A stretch of 64,000 nucleotides of DNA, taken from NCBI RefSeq assembly GCF_951229915.1, contig NZ_OX579588.1, positions 1,455,001 to 1,519,000 on the forward strand, read 5' to 3'. Under the pieces are notes generated by a model. That model ran no database searches. It was not told the origin of the DNA and saw only the letters and a list, made by a program, of their open reading frames with translations. The position numbers and the translations under genes were made by a program. Each line of letters begins with the position of its first letter. Position 1 is the stretch's first letter. Source of the stretch: Candidatus Ornithobacterium hominis (GTDB taxonomy: Bacteria; Bacteroidota; Bacteroidia; Flavobacteriales; Weeksellaceae). Below, piece after piece: positions 26,547-35,508 of the stretch.

Positions 26547-28817
26547 TTATTTTTTGGGATTTTCGCCTAATTCAAAACGGATTTGTCTTGCGTTTTTCAA
26601 GACCCGATCTGTAATAAAGTATGATTTATAAACCTTCCCATCTACCCAAATTTGCTGAATGTACTTCCCTCCTTCAGATGCGTTAGACAAAATTTCAATT
26701 TTCCCATTGGGGTGGAAATCAGTATTTAAGTTCAGCGTAATTTTATCAAATTTTGGCGAAGTAAATGTATAAATCGGCTGTGCCGGAGCCACTGGATAAA
26801 ATCCGAGCATTCCGTACATCATCCAAGCCGACATCACACCAGTATCATCATTCCCTGGCAAACCATCAGGCTTATTTTTATAGTATTTTTGCAATAATTC
26901 ATCCACCTTTTTTTGTGTTTGCCATTCCTCTCCTTTTACATAATTAAACAGATATGGGTAAGCAATATCTGGTTCATTTGCCATATCAAACTTTTGATTA
27001 TTAAATATTTCATTCAATTGTTTCACAAATTTTTTCTCGCCTCCCATCAACTGGATGAGTCCTCTCATATCATGTGGAACCATAAATGCGTATTGCCATG
27101 CATTTCCCTCAATGTAACCCACATTTTTCTCAAAGTTTGCCCCTTTGTCTGGGTCAAACGGCGAATACCAGTTCCCGTTTGCATGCTTGGGGCGAAGTAA
27201 ATTAAACTCTTTATCAAATAAATTTCGGTACGATAAGCTTTGTTTTTTATATTTTTTTGCTTCTTCTGCATAGCCCAAAGCTTCTGCCATCTGCCCGATA
27301 GCAAAATCAGCAATATTATATTCTTGCGTGGTAGAAACTGGGCCAGATACTCCTCTATCCACACTCAGATATCCTTTCTCTAAATATTCTTTGATTCCTG
27401 GTCTCAGAGGATTATCCTCTAGTGTTTCAGCACTTTTTTTCATTGCCGTGAAAGCCTTTTCAGCATCAAATTGCGTTAAACCTCTCAAATAAGTATCTGC
27501 TAAAACAATGGCTGCCGGGTCGCCTACCATTGTAAAAGTTTCTGTGGAATTCAGTTCCCATTTAGGCAACCAACCGCTCTCATCATAAATGGATAGCATT
27601 GAATTTACCATCTGCATTTGCTGCTTTGGATACAATAGACTAAAGAGTTGATGGTAATTTCGGTAAGTATCCCACAGTGAAAAAACGGTATAACGCTCAC
27701 CTTCGGTATGGCCGATTTCTCCATTAGATTTCACGTAATCGCCATTAAAATCATGGAAGACGTTAGGGTGAATCGACGCATGATACAAACCTGAGTAGAA
27801 AATCTTCTTTTTATTTTCATCATCACTCTCGATTTCAACTGCAGAAAGCTGTTTTTCCCAAGCTCTTTGCGTCATCATTTTAACTTGCGTAAAGTTTTTT
27901 TCACCGATTTCTTTTTCTAAATTTTCCCGTGCATTTTCTATACTCACATAAGAAATCCCAACTTTTAATTCAACCACAGTAGGTTGCTTAAAATTATAAG
28001 AAAAGTAGCCCCCAATACTATCCCCTACTACTGCTCGGCTAAAGTTTTCTTTCATTCTTGTTCCGCCATTATAGCCCATCCACTGAGCCTCTAAGCCTTC
28101 ATAAAACCGATGCTTTTTCCAGATTCCTCGCCTTTGCGGCTCTTTAGAAACTTTCGCTACAAAATAAACTGGGTAAGCTTTTTCCTCACTATTATAGCAA
28201 AATGAACCAACCATACGCAAACCTTCCACTTCGGTGGGTGAAACAAATTTCAACATTGCACCTTGCTCATTTGTTAGCCCTAGCCCTAAATTTAATAACA
28301 CATTTGAAGTTCCTGCAGGAAAATAAAAACGACTCATCCCCGCTCGTTGGGTTGCTGTAACTTCCGTCTTGATGCCATATTTTTTTAAATCTACTGAATA
28401 ATAACCTGGTTCAGCTTTTTCATTCTCATAAGCTGAGCCGTAATCTAAATGATTGGTCTTTATTTCACCCGTAGTCGGCATACTGATAATCACTCCCAAG
28501 TCTGGGCAGCCAACACCGCTCAAATTAACGTGAGTAAAACCTGTTAAAAACTCATTTTCATGCACATATGGCGTAGACAACCATTGTGAGTCTTTTTCTA
28601 GTGGGATTTCTCTACCGCTAGCATCAAAGGCCACATTAAATGGTGAAATACTTAACATCCCACGGGGTGCAATTGCTCCAGGATTAGTCGTACCGTAATT
28701 GGATGTCCCAATAAACGGATTCACATATTCAATGACAGACCGATGACTGGACTCTTGCTGCCCTATGGCTAGGCTTGAAAGCAATGCTACCAATAGGGTT
28801 AATTTAAATTGATTCAT
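26547..28817 (-). CDS. GH92 family alpha-mannosidase, secreted
   Basis: 756 residues with a signal peptide (MNQFKLTLLVALLSSLAIGQ). GH92 pattern: VIEYVNPFIGTSNYGTTNPGAIAPRGMLSISPFN at the start, then FSLWDTYRNYHQLFSLLYP, and GLPGNDDTGVMSAWMMYGMLGFYPVAPAQP carrying the catalytic-base region. Members are calcium-dependent exo-acting alpha-mannosidases, mostly alpha-1,2, trimming high-mannose N-glycans. That fits a bacterium feeding on host glycoproteins. There is no SusC/SusD partner beside it, so it is not in a classical polysaccharide utilisation locus. Confidence 0.92.
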   Translation of the reverse strand: MNQFKLTLLVALLSSLAIGQQESSHRSVIEYVNPFIGTSNYGTTNPGAIAPRGMLSISPFNVAFDASGREIPLEKDSQWLSTPYVHENEFLTGFTHVNLSGVGCPDLGVIISMPTTGEIKTNHLDYGSAYENEKAEPGYYSVDLKKYGIKTEVTATQRAGMSRFYFPAGTSNVLLNLGLGLTNEQGAMLKFVSPTEVEGLRMVGSFCYNSEEKAYPVYFVAKVSKEPQRRGIWKKHRFYEGLEAQWMGYNGGTRMKENFSRAVVGDSIGGYFSYNFKQPTVVELKVGISYVSIENARENLEKEIGEKNFTQVKMMTQRAWEKQLSAVEIESDDENKKKIFYSGLYHASIHPNVFHDFNGDYVKSNGEIGHTEGERYTVFSLWDTYRNYHQLFSLLYPKQQMQMVNSMLSIYDESGWLPKWELNSTETFTMVGDPAAIVLADTYLRGLTQFDAEKAFTAMKKSAETLEDNPLRPGIKEYLEKGYLSVDRGVSGPVSTTQEYNIADFAIGQMAEALGYAEEAKKYKKQSLSYRNLFDKEFNLLRPKHANGNWYSPFDPDKGANFEKNVGYIEGNAWQYAFMVPHDMRGLIQLMGGEKKFVKQLNEIFNNQKFDMANEPDIAYPYLFNYVKGEEWQTQKKVDELLQKYYKNKPDGLPGNDDTGVMSAWMMYGMLGFYPVAPAQPIYTFTSPKFDKITLNLNTDFHPNGKIEILSNASEGGKYIQQIWVDGKVYKSYFITDRVLKNARQIRFELGENPKK

Positions 28818-28863
28818 TTAAAATATTTTTGATTTCTAAAGATACAAAAACATATAATTTCTA

Positions 28864-28935
28864 AAGGCTTTAAAAATTTTTAAATTTGAAGCAAATTCTA
28901 GAATTTCAACAGACTTTTTTTAAGGCTTAAAAAAA
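28864..28935. repeat. two dispersed palindromes between GH92 gene and tadA
   Basis: AAGGCTT cores at 28864-28870 and 28922-28928 in the same orientation, each followed by an A-run. They occupy much of the 126-base gap. Confidence 0.65.
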
Positions 28936-28943
28936 TATTCAGT

Positions 28944-29387
28944 CTATTTTCTTTTATTTTTGAAAAATTTTTGAATTAAATTTAAACTTTCTTCAGCCAA
29001 AACACCAAATTTGATTTTCGTTTTAGGATGCAAAGGGACATTAAAGTTAGAAAAACCACGCTTCAGATCCTTTGCCCCCACATAAATCTCATCAATCTGA
29101 CTCCAATAAAGCGCCCCAGCACACATGCAGCAAGGCTCTAAAGTCACATATAATTTACAATTCCTTAAATACTTCCCGTTCAAATACTGGCTTGCCGCGG
29201 TAATAGCTTGTATTTCAGCATGTGCCGTCACGTCAGTGAGCTGTTCGGTTAAATTATGCCCTCGCCCGATGATTTTGTCTTGAGCTACAATGATGGCTCC
29301 TACAGGAATTTCACCTTTCTCAAAAGCAATTTCAGCTTCCTGTAAGGCTTTTTTCATAAAATATTCATGAGAAAATAATTCAGTCAT
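28944..29387 (-). CDS. tadA: tRNA-specific adenosine deaminase
   Basis: 147 residues. Cytidine-deaminase fold with the zinc site HAEIQAI and PCCMCAGAL, and GRGHNLTEQLTDVTAHAE as in TadA. It converts the wobble adenosine (A34) of tRNA-Arg(ACG) to inosine. The start overlaps the end of the GT2 gene by 8 bases, so they share a transcript. Confidence 0.92.
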   Translation of the reverse strand: MTELFSHEYFMKKALQEAEIAFEKGEIPVGAIIVAQDKIIGRGHNLTEQLTDVTAHAEIQAITAASQYLNGKYLRNCKLYVTLEPCCMCAGALYWSQIDEIYVGAKDLKRGFSNFNVPLHPKTKIKFGVLAEESLNLIQKFFKNKRK

Positions 29388-30384
29388 GGGTAAAATGTTG
29401 TGGAAAAGCTTTCTCTGGCTTCTGACGCAATAAATTTAACTTAATTTGAGCTTCTAAAAAACCAATGCCGTACATTTCCATTTGAATAAAAACAGCCACG
29501 CAGCCTAAAATCGCTGATTTTAAGCCTTTTGTCTCTATAAAAGCTAAAATGAAAACAACTAAAAAATAGAAGCCATAGAAAATCAGCAGCCACCAAATAC
29601 CAAAAAATGCAAGTAAAATAGCTATACAAAAGCCTAAAATAAAAAAGCTTGGAAACCAAAAACTTAACTTCCGATATTGTGGGTGCCGACGATTTAGCAC
29701 AGGGCGAGCACGACCAAAAGAACGAACTTGGCGGCCAAAAGATTTCAAATTATTCCTACGCTGATGATATACCCATGCTTTCTCAATGAAACCAGACCGA
29801 AATCCTTTCTCCCAAAGACGCATGCTCAAGTCTGGGTCTTCGCCTACACGCAAATTGGAAAAACCACCCGTTGCTGAAAAACATTCACGTGAGATGCCCA
29901 TATTGAAACTCCTCGGCTGAAACCTCATCACTGATTGTTTTCTCCCTCGGATACCGCCTGTTGAAATCATCGATGTCATGGCAAATGAAATTGCTTTTTG
30001 CAACGCATTGAAATCTTCTGCAGCAGCATCTGCCCCTCCGAAGAAATCATATTTATTTTTTTCTAAGGCTTTAGAAATTTCTTGCAAATACTGCGGTGGC
30101 AATATAGTGTCAGAGTCTAAGAAAATGTAATAGTTAGCTTCAGATTTTTGCATCCCAAAATTTCGGCTCTGCCCAGGCCCTGAATTTTCTTTGTAATAAT
30201 ATTTGATGCTTAGCCTCGGCTGAAATTCTTCCACCACTTCTTGCAGAGGTCTAGGAGATCCATCGTCTACTACAATGACTTCAAAATTTCTAAAAACCTG
30301 ATTCCCTATGCTTTCTAAAAGTTTCTTTAACTCTTCTTCTCGCTCATATACAGCAATAATGATGGCAAAAAAGGGTGAATTCAT
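29380..30384 (-). CDS. glycosyltransferase family 2 protein, membrane-anchored
   Basis: 334 residues. The GT-A fold shows FFAIIIAVYEREEELKKLLESI, VIVVDDGSPRPL, the DxD-type FLDSDT and GRARPVLNRRHPQYRKL. Two or more C-terminal membrane segments (FWFPSFFILGFCIAILLAFFG and the following stretch) place it at the inner membrane. It is an inverting transferase for a surface glycan or glycolipid; donor unknown. It overlaps tadA by 8 bases and is divergent from the DUF4286 gene. Confidence 0.88.
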   Translation of the reverse strand: MNSPFFAIIIAVYEREEELKKLLESIGNQVFRNFEVIVVDDGSPRPLQEVVEEFQPRLSIKYYYKENSGPGQSRNFGMQKSEANYYIFLDSDTILPPQYLQEISKALEKNKYDFFGGADAAAEDFNALQKAISFAMTSMISTGGIRGRKQSVMRFQPRSFNMGISRECFSATGGFSNLRVGEDPDLSMRLWEKGFRSGFIEKAWVYHQRRNNLKSFGRQVRSFGRARPVLNRRHPQYRKLSFWFPSFFILGFCIAILLAFFGIWWLLIFYGFYFLVVFILAFIETKGLKSAILGCVAVFIQMEMYGIGFLEAQIKLNLLRQKPEKAFPQHFTHD

Positions 30385-30429
30385 AGCTTTACTTCATTGA
30401 AAAGTGAATTTAATTAATTTTAAATAATC

Positions 30430-30437
30430 TATCTTTG
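30430..30437 (+). promoter_or_regulatory. promoter -7 element, nearly leaderless DUF4286 gene
   Basis: TATCTTTG fits TAnnTTTG and ends 5 bases before the ATG at 30443. Transcription would begin at or next to the start codon. Confidence 0.5.
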
Positions 30438-30442
30438 TTTCG

Positions 30443-30769
30443 ATGATTATTTTTAACATAACTTACATTGTAGAAAAAGACATTCAAGAAGAATGGTTGA
30501 CTTGGTTTGAGGAATATCTCATCAAAGAGCTGATGAAAAAAGGTGGCTTCAAATCAGCAAGATTCAGTAAAGTTTTATCTCATCCACAGCCCGATGCTAC
30601 CAATTATTCTATCCAATTTTTTTCTGAAAACGAGGAAGATTTTCATTTTTTCCTAAAGAATGAATACTCTAAATTTTTAGCTGATTTAAATCAAAAATTT
30701 CAGCAAAAAGTGATTGCTTTCGCCACCGAAATGGAATATCTAAAAGACTATTATTCCAACGGAAATTGA
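30443..30769 (+). CDS. DUF4286 family protein
   Basis: 108 residues. MIIFNITYIVEKDIQEEWLTWFEEYLI and the C-terminal FLADLNQKFQQKVIAFATEMEYLKDY fit the DUF4286 family, small ferredoxin-fold (dimeric alpha/beta barrel-like) proteins of Bacteroidota of unknown role. It is soluble and single-domain. It stands alone with its own promoter between the GT2 gene and convergent alaS. Confidence 0.82.
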   Translation: MIIFNITYIVEKDIQEEWLTWFEEYLIKELMKKGGFKSARFSKVLSHPQPDATNYSIQFFSENEEDFHFFLKNEYSKFLADLNQKFQQKVIAFATEMEYLKDYYSNGN

Positions 30770-30953
30770 TGAATCTTCCTTGCTATTGCTCAAATTTTTA
30801 TTAACCTCACATATGCCACATTTATTTTTTATTTCTCTTGCAATGTGCTATGACAGCTGTTATCACAAAATCTTTTATCAATTTTCTCCATTAGCCCTCG
30901 CTCTATCTCATATTAAGTAAAAAAATTAAGTAAAAAATTGCTATGAACTCAGG

Positions 30954-33566
30954 TTACAAATTTTCTAGGAACTCTTGTGCCGTTTTCAAAACTTCAGGTA
31001 ATTGAGCCACTTCTTTTCCCCCTGCACTAGCAAAATCAGGTTGGCCACCGCCACCGCCTTTGATGATTTTAGCCCACTCACGCACCAATTGCCCTGCGTT
31101 TAATCCTCTTTTTTCGACTAAATCATTACCCACTCCCACCGAAAGGGTTGGTTTATCATTCTGAGTATTCATCACTAGAATAAAGCGTTCAGGATTTTCA
31201 GATTTCAAATTGAAAATCAAATCTTTGATGCCACTATTATCCATTTCAGTTTGGACTAAAATGCTCGAAATTCCTTTGATGTTTTTTTCTTCCTTTAGCC
31301 ATTTTTCTTTCTCTAAGCCTACGGCTATTTTTTCTAAGCCTTTAATTTTTTCTTGATTTTTTTGATTCTCGGCTATCAGCTTTTCAATCGCAGCATTCAA
31401 ATGCGCTGGATTCCCCATGAGTTCTTCGATTTGCTCATATTTAGCTTGATAAGATTGATAGAATTCTAAAGCGCCTTGCCCTGTTACGGCTTCAATTCGG
31501 CGGATCCCCGCCGCCGATGATGTTTCTGCAATAATTTTAAATGTGAACAAATCAGCCGTATTCCCCGCGTGAGTTCCACCACAAAGTTCTTTGGAATCTC
31601 CAAACTGAATCATTCGTACTTTATCTCCATATTTCTCGCCAAAAAGTGCCATAGCGCCTTTCTCCAAAGCTTCGGTAAGCGAAATTTCACGATTTTCTTC
31701 CAAGGGAATTTCTTCTTTAATGCGGTTATTAACAAATTGTTGAATTAAATTCAGCTGTTCCTCGGTTAATTTCTCAAAATGCGAAAAATCAAACCGCAAA
31801 TAATCCCCACTCACGTAGCTACCTTTTTGCTCAACGTGAGTTCCGAGAATCGCTCTCAAAGCTTGATGCAACAAATGTGTAGCCGTATGATTTCTCATGA
31901 TATTTTTCCGTCGAGACTCATTCACCACTGCTTTTAAATTTTTGAAATTTTGTGGTAATTTTTGAGCTAAATGATAAATTAAATTATTTTCCTTTTTGGT
32001 ATCTAATATTTCAATTTTATCTCCTTCTTCTGTCAGCAAATAGCCTTTGTCGCCCACTTGCCCGCCGCCTTCTGCATAAAAGGGTGTTTGGTTGAATACC
32101 AATTGATAAAATTGACCTTTTTTATCTTCCACTACTCGATATCTTGAAATTTCAACATTGGCTTGGCAAGCATCATAGCCTATGAAGTTTTCTTCTGCCC
32201 CTTCGAGCAAAATTTCCCAATCTCCTTTGCTAGAAGTTGCAGCTGCTTTTGAGCGCTGTTTTTGTTTTTCCATCTCTGCTTCATAAGCTTTTTCATCGAT
32301 GGAAAAACCCTTCTCGGCAGCAATGAGTTGAGATAAATCTAGCGGGAAACCATAAGTGTCATAAAGCTCAAAAACTGCTTTCCCTTCCAAGACTCTACCT
32401 TCTGTTTTTTCTATTAAATCATTCAAAAGATTCAAACCTTGGTGAATGGTTTTCAAGAAGCTTTCTTCTTCTTGCTCTATGACTTTAGTTATCAAATCTT
32501 GATTTCGTTTCAGTTCAGGGAAGGCTTCACCGTATTGATGTACAAATCCATCAACCAACCGATAAATGAACGTATCCTTCTGATTTAAAAATCGGTAAGC
32601 ATAACTGATGGCTCTTCGCAAAATCCGCCTGATGACATAGCCTGCGCCAGTGTTTGATGGTAATTGCCCATCTGCAATAGCAAAAGAAACCGCACGCAAA
32701 TGGTCTACTACCACGCGTATAGCAACATCTGTAGTTGTATTTTTGTTGTATTGATGCTGGGTTAACTCTTCCACTTTTTGAATCAAACTAGAAAAAACAT
32801 CGGTATCATAATTAGATGTTTTATTTTGCAAAACCATGCATAGCCGCTCAAAGCCCATCCCTGTATCTATGTGGTAATGCGGTAAATTCTCTAAACTCCC
32901 ATCAGCCTTTCGGTTAAATTGCATAAAGACCAAATTCCAAATTTCTACCACTTGCGGGTGATCTTTATTTACTAATTCTGCGCCTGATTTTTTCTTTTTT
33001 TCTTCTTCAGAGCGTAAATCCACATGAATTTCTGAACAAGGCCCGCAGGGGCCGCTCGCTCCCATTTCCCAAAAATTATCTTTTTTATTGCCTTTTAAAA
33101 TTCGATTATCAGCAATATGTTCTTTCCAAAAAGTGGCTGCTTCTGTATCCTCTGGCAAATTTTCCTCTTCATTTCCCTCAAAAATAGTGACGTATAAATT
33201 TTCTTTAGAAATCTTAAAAACCTCTGTCAGAAGCTCCCACGCCCAGGCAATGGCTTCTTTTTTGAAGTAATCTCCAAAAGACCAATTCCCCAACATTTCA
33301 AACATGGTATGATGGTAGGTATCTTTACCCACATCGTCTAAGTCATTGTGTTTACCCGATACACGCAAGCATTTCTGTGTATCTGCGGCTCGCTTAAATT
33401 TAGGCTCGGTATAGCCCAAGAAATAATCTTTGAATTGATTCATCCCACTATTGGTAAACATTAGCGTCGGGTCATCCTTCAAAACGATGGGTGCACCTGA
33501 AACAATTTCGTGCTGTTTTTCTTCAAAAAAAGATAAAAATTTCTGACGTATAGTATTGGAATTCAT
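30954..33566 (-). CDS. alaS: alanine--tRNA ligase
   Basis: 870 residues, full length. N-terminal class II core (FLSFFEEKQHEIVSGAPIVLKDDPTLMFTNSGMNQFKDYFLG). Editing domain HTATHLLHQALR with the second zinc motif CGGTH. C-terminal C-Ala domain ends with KGGGGGQPDFASAGG. It charges tRNA-Ala and clears Ser/Gly mischarging. Single gene with a promoter about 90 bases upstream; divergent from the M23 peptidase gene. Confidence 0.97.
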   Translation of the reverse strand: MNSNTIRQKFLSFFEEKQHEIVSGAPIVLKDDPTLMFTNSGMNQFKDYFLGYTEPKFKRAADTQKCLRVSGKHNDLDDVGKDTYHHTMFEMLGNWSFGDYFKKEAIAWAWELLTEVFKISKENLYVTIFEGNEEENLPEDTEAATFWKEHIADNRILKGNKKDNFWEMGASGPCGPCSEIHVDLRSEEEKKKKSGAELVNKDHPQVVEIWNLVFMQFNRKADGSLENLPHYHIDTGMGFERLCMVLQNKTSNYDTDVFSSLIQKVEELTQHQYNKNTTTDVAIRVVVDHLRAVSFAIADGQLPSNTGAGYVIRRILRRAISYAYRFLNQKDTFIYRLVDGFVHQYGEAFPELKRNQDLITKVIEQEEESFLKTIHQGLNLLNDLIEKTEGRVLEGKAVFELYDTYGFPLDLSQLIAAEKGFSIDEKAYEAEMEKQKQRSKAAATSSKGDWEILLEGAEENFIGYDACQANVEISRYRVVEDKKGQFYQLVFNQTPFYAEGGGQVGDKGYLLTEEGDKIEILDTKKENNLIYHLAQKLPQNFKNLKAVVNESRRKNIMRNHTATHLLHQALRAILGTHVEQKGSYVSGDYLRFDFSHFEKLTEEQLNLIQQFVNNRIKEEIPLEENREISLTEALEKGAMALFGEKYGDKVRMIQFGDSKELCGGTHAGNTADLFTFKIIAETSSAAGIRRIEAVTGQGALEFYQSYQAKYEQIEELMGNPAHLNAAIEKLIAENQKNQEKIKGLEKIAVGLEKEKWLKEEKNIKGISSILVQTEMDNSGIKDLIFNLKSENPERFILVMNTQNDKPTLSVGVGNDLVEKRGLNAGQLVREWAKIIKGGGGGQPDFASAGGKEVAQLPEVLKTAQEFLENL

Positions 33567-33654
33567 GCTTCTTTAATTTTCTTTAGAATGGATTTAAGAG
33601 TTTATTAACGCACAAAGCTTTATAAATCTTTTTAATTTGCAATGCAACAAAGGG

Positions 33655-33662
33655 CAAATATA
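33655..33662 (-). promoter_or_regulatory. alaS promoter, -7 element
   Basis: Minus-strand TATATTTG fits TAnnTTTG, giving a leader of about 80 bases. An odd palindrome TTGCA-A-TGCAA (33637-33647) sits just downstream of it. Confidence 0.5.
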
Positions 33663-33690
33663 ATAAAAGTGTAATTGAAATGATTCGCTT

Positions 33691-34662
33691 ATGATGAAGA
33701 AAGGAACTCAATATTTTCGAAAAATTCAAAAAAAATCTTTCGGGACACCTCAAAATAATACGCAACTTATTTTCTATGTTATCTTTTTAAGCCTATTTTT
33801 TTCTGCCTTGGGCACTCTTTTAGGCTACCATTATTTTATTAAGCCTAAAAATATTTCTCAAGTACAGCTAGAGCATGAATTGGAGGAAATGGAACTTCAA
33901 TATGCGGTTTTGAACAAAAAATTCAAAAAAACGCAAGAAGTTTTAGATAATTTAGAAGAAAGAGATGAATTTATCTACCGTTCATTTTTTGAATTAGAAC
34001 CGATTTCTAAAGATGCTAGAAAAGCAGGATTTGGCGGGATTGACCGCTACGAAAAGTTTTCACGTCTGCAAAATGCTGAACTCATCAAAGAAACGTCAAA
34101 AAGTTTAGATATTCTAAGCAAACGGCTCATTATTCAATCAAAATCTTTGGATGAAATCATAGAATCAGCAAAGAAAAAAGACGAAATGTTTCGTCACCTC
34201 CCAGCCATTCAACCCATCGCCAATAAAGATTTGAAAAAAATAGCCTCAGGCTTCGGCATGCGATTACATCCAATCTTGAAAATCGGGAAACTACACGCTG
34301 GCATTGATTTTTCTGCACCTACGGGAACGCCCGTGTATGCCACAGGAGACGCCACCGTAGCACAGGCAGAAAATATGGGCGGTTTTGGAAATGTGGTGGT
34401 TTTGAACCACGGCTATGGCTACAAAACCTTGTATGCTCACTTGAATAAAATCAAAACTCAACTTGGGCAAAAGGTGAAGAGAGGTGATGTTATTGGCTAT
34501 GTGGGTTCTAGCGGATTATCGACGGGAGCTCATTTGCATTACGAAGTTCATAAGAATGGTGAAAAAGTAAATCCCATCAATTTTTTCCATCAAGATGTAA
34601 GTCCTGATGAGTTTAGAAAACTCTATGAGGATTCTCAAAAAATGACAGTATCTTTGGATTGA
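33691..34662 (+). CDS. membrane-anchored M23 family metallopeptidase
   Basis: 323 residues. One membrane segment (IFYVIFLSLFFSALGTLLGYHYF, about 27-50), then a coiled-coil stretch (about 58-95), then the M23 LytM domain near residues 190-300. Zinc ligands are in GFGMRLHPILKIGKLHAGIDFSAP (His, Asp) and AHLHYEVH (HxH). It is likely a periplasmic peptidoglycan endopeptidase or an activator of one. The stop overlaps the merR start (TGATG), coupling the two. Confidence 0.92.
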   Translation: MMKKGTQYFRKIQKKSFGTPQNNTQLIFYVIFLSLFFSALGTLLGYHYFIKPKNISQVQLEHELEEMELQYAVLNKKFKKTQEVLDNLEERDEFIYRSFFELEPISKDARKAGFGGIDRYEKFSRLQNAELIKETSKSLDILSKRLIIQSKSLDEIIESAKKKDEMFRHLPAIQPIANKDLKKIASGFGMRLHPILKIGKLHAGIDFSAPTGTPVYATGDATVAQAENMGGFGNVVVLNHGYGYKTLYAHLNKIKTQLGQKVKRGDVIGYVGSSGLSTGAHLHYEVHKNGEKVNPINFFHQDVSPDEFRKLYEDSQKMTVSLD

Positions 34663-35006
34663 TGAAGATTAACTTACCTGAGAAACTCTATTATTCCATC
34701 GGTGAGGTGGCTAAAGCTTTTGATGTCAACGCCTCACTCATCCGCTTTTGGGAAAAGGAATTCCCGCAAATTCAACCAAAGAAAAATAAAAAGGGAAATC
34801 GCTTTTTCACACCACAAGACATTCAGAATTTTAAACTGATTTATCACTTGGTCAAAGAAAGAGGTTATACCTTGGAAGGGGCTCGAACGGCTTTAGACGA
34901 AAATAAAAATCTTGAAAATGAAGTTCAATTGGTGTTTCGTTTAGAGAAAATTAAAGAGGAATTACTGCTACTAAAATCCACTTTAAACGACTTTGAAAGT
35001 GAGTAA
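34662..35006 (+). CDS. MerR-family transcriptional regulator
   Basis: 114 residues from ATG 34662 (MKINLPEKLYYSIGEVAKAFDV), which overlaps the preceding TGA by one base; TTG 34659 is less likely. The winged HTH is YYSIGEVAKAFDVNASLIRFWEKEFP with the wing GNRFFTPQDIQNFK, and a short dimerisation helix follows. It lacks a ligand-binding C-terminus, as usual for the flavobacterial MerR paired with an M23 peptidase. The final codons (TTTGAAAGTGAGTAA) begin the 98-bp repeat that flanks the island. Confidence 0.88.
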   Translation: MKINLPEKLYYSIGEVAKAFDVNASLIRFWEKEFPQIQPKKNKKGNRFFTPQDIQNFKLIYHLVKERGYTLEGARTALDENKNLENEVQLVFRLEKIKEELLLLKSTLNDFESE

Positions 35007-35089
35007 ATTTTTTAAGCCTTAAAAAAAAATCCCTACTTTTCAGCAGGGATTTTGTTGGCTTATGGAATTGTGAATCATTTCACTTCTTC
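34992..35089. repeat. left copy of the 98-bp direct repeat bounding the defence island
   Basis: It contains the last codons and stop of merR, a dispersed AAGCCTT palindrome, a terminator hairpin and a fragment equal to the last codons of dnaK (EEVK plus stop, here TGA). The right copy is at 48145-48241. By eye they differ by one A in a homopolymer and two substitutions. Confidence 0.93.
35027..35052. terminator. terminator after merR (left repeat copy)
   Basis: AAATCCCT (35027-35034) pairs with AGGGATTT (35045-35052) with A/T tracts outside on both strands; bidirectional. Confidence 0.75.
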
Positions 35090-35508
35090 AAAAATAACCA
35101 TATCTGATTATCAGTTATTTATAACTTTATGGTACAAATAAGGTACAAAATTAAGATTATAACTTGATAATAAATATGCCGTTATCGGCAAATATTTGAT
35201 AGATTTTAAGTTTTAAATAATCGTTTTTTGCCGATAATAGTATGAATTTCAATTCCTTTAATAATAATCGATCGATTGCATGTGTTTTTTTCTCATCAAC
35301 TTGATACATTTCAGCATACATTTTTCAGTTTGCAACAACTTCTATGCTTGAGTTAATGATTTGTAAGCTCCCCCGAAAAAGTTTCCAATTAAGACGAGAG
35401 AAGATATTAATTTTAAAAATTACTTTCACTAAACCAAGAAGTAAAACTTGGCAAATTTGGCAATGCAATATCTATAATAAAAGGTTTTAAAATCTTGTAA
35501 ATTATTCA
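35090..35508. other. left non-coding end of the island
   Basis: 419 bases with no supported gene. It contains a direct repeat GGTACAAATAAGGTACAAA around 35130-35150. It also has an 11-bp perfect inverted repeat TTATCGGCAAA (35182-35192) / TTTGCCGATAA (35227-35237), 34 bases apart. These resemble recombinase arm sites or a transfer/replication structure, but no integrase gene accompanies them. Confidence 0.55.

Noticed and set aside
30770..30953. Small gene in the gap before alaS
   Set aside because: Short, A/T-rich, no frame with family resemblance or promoter.
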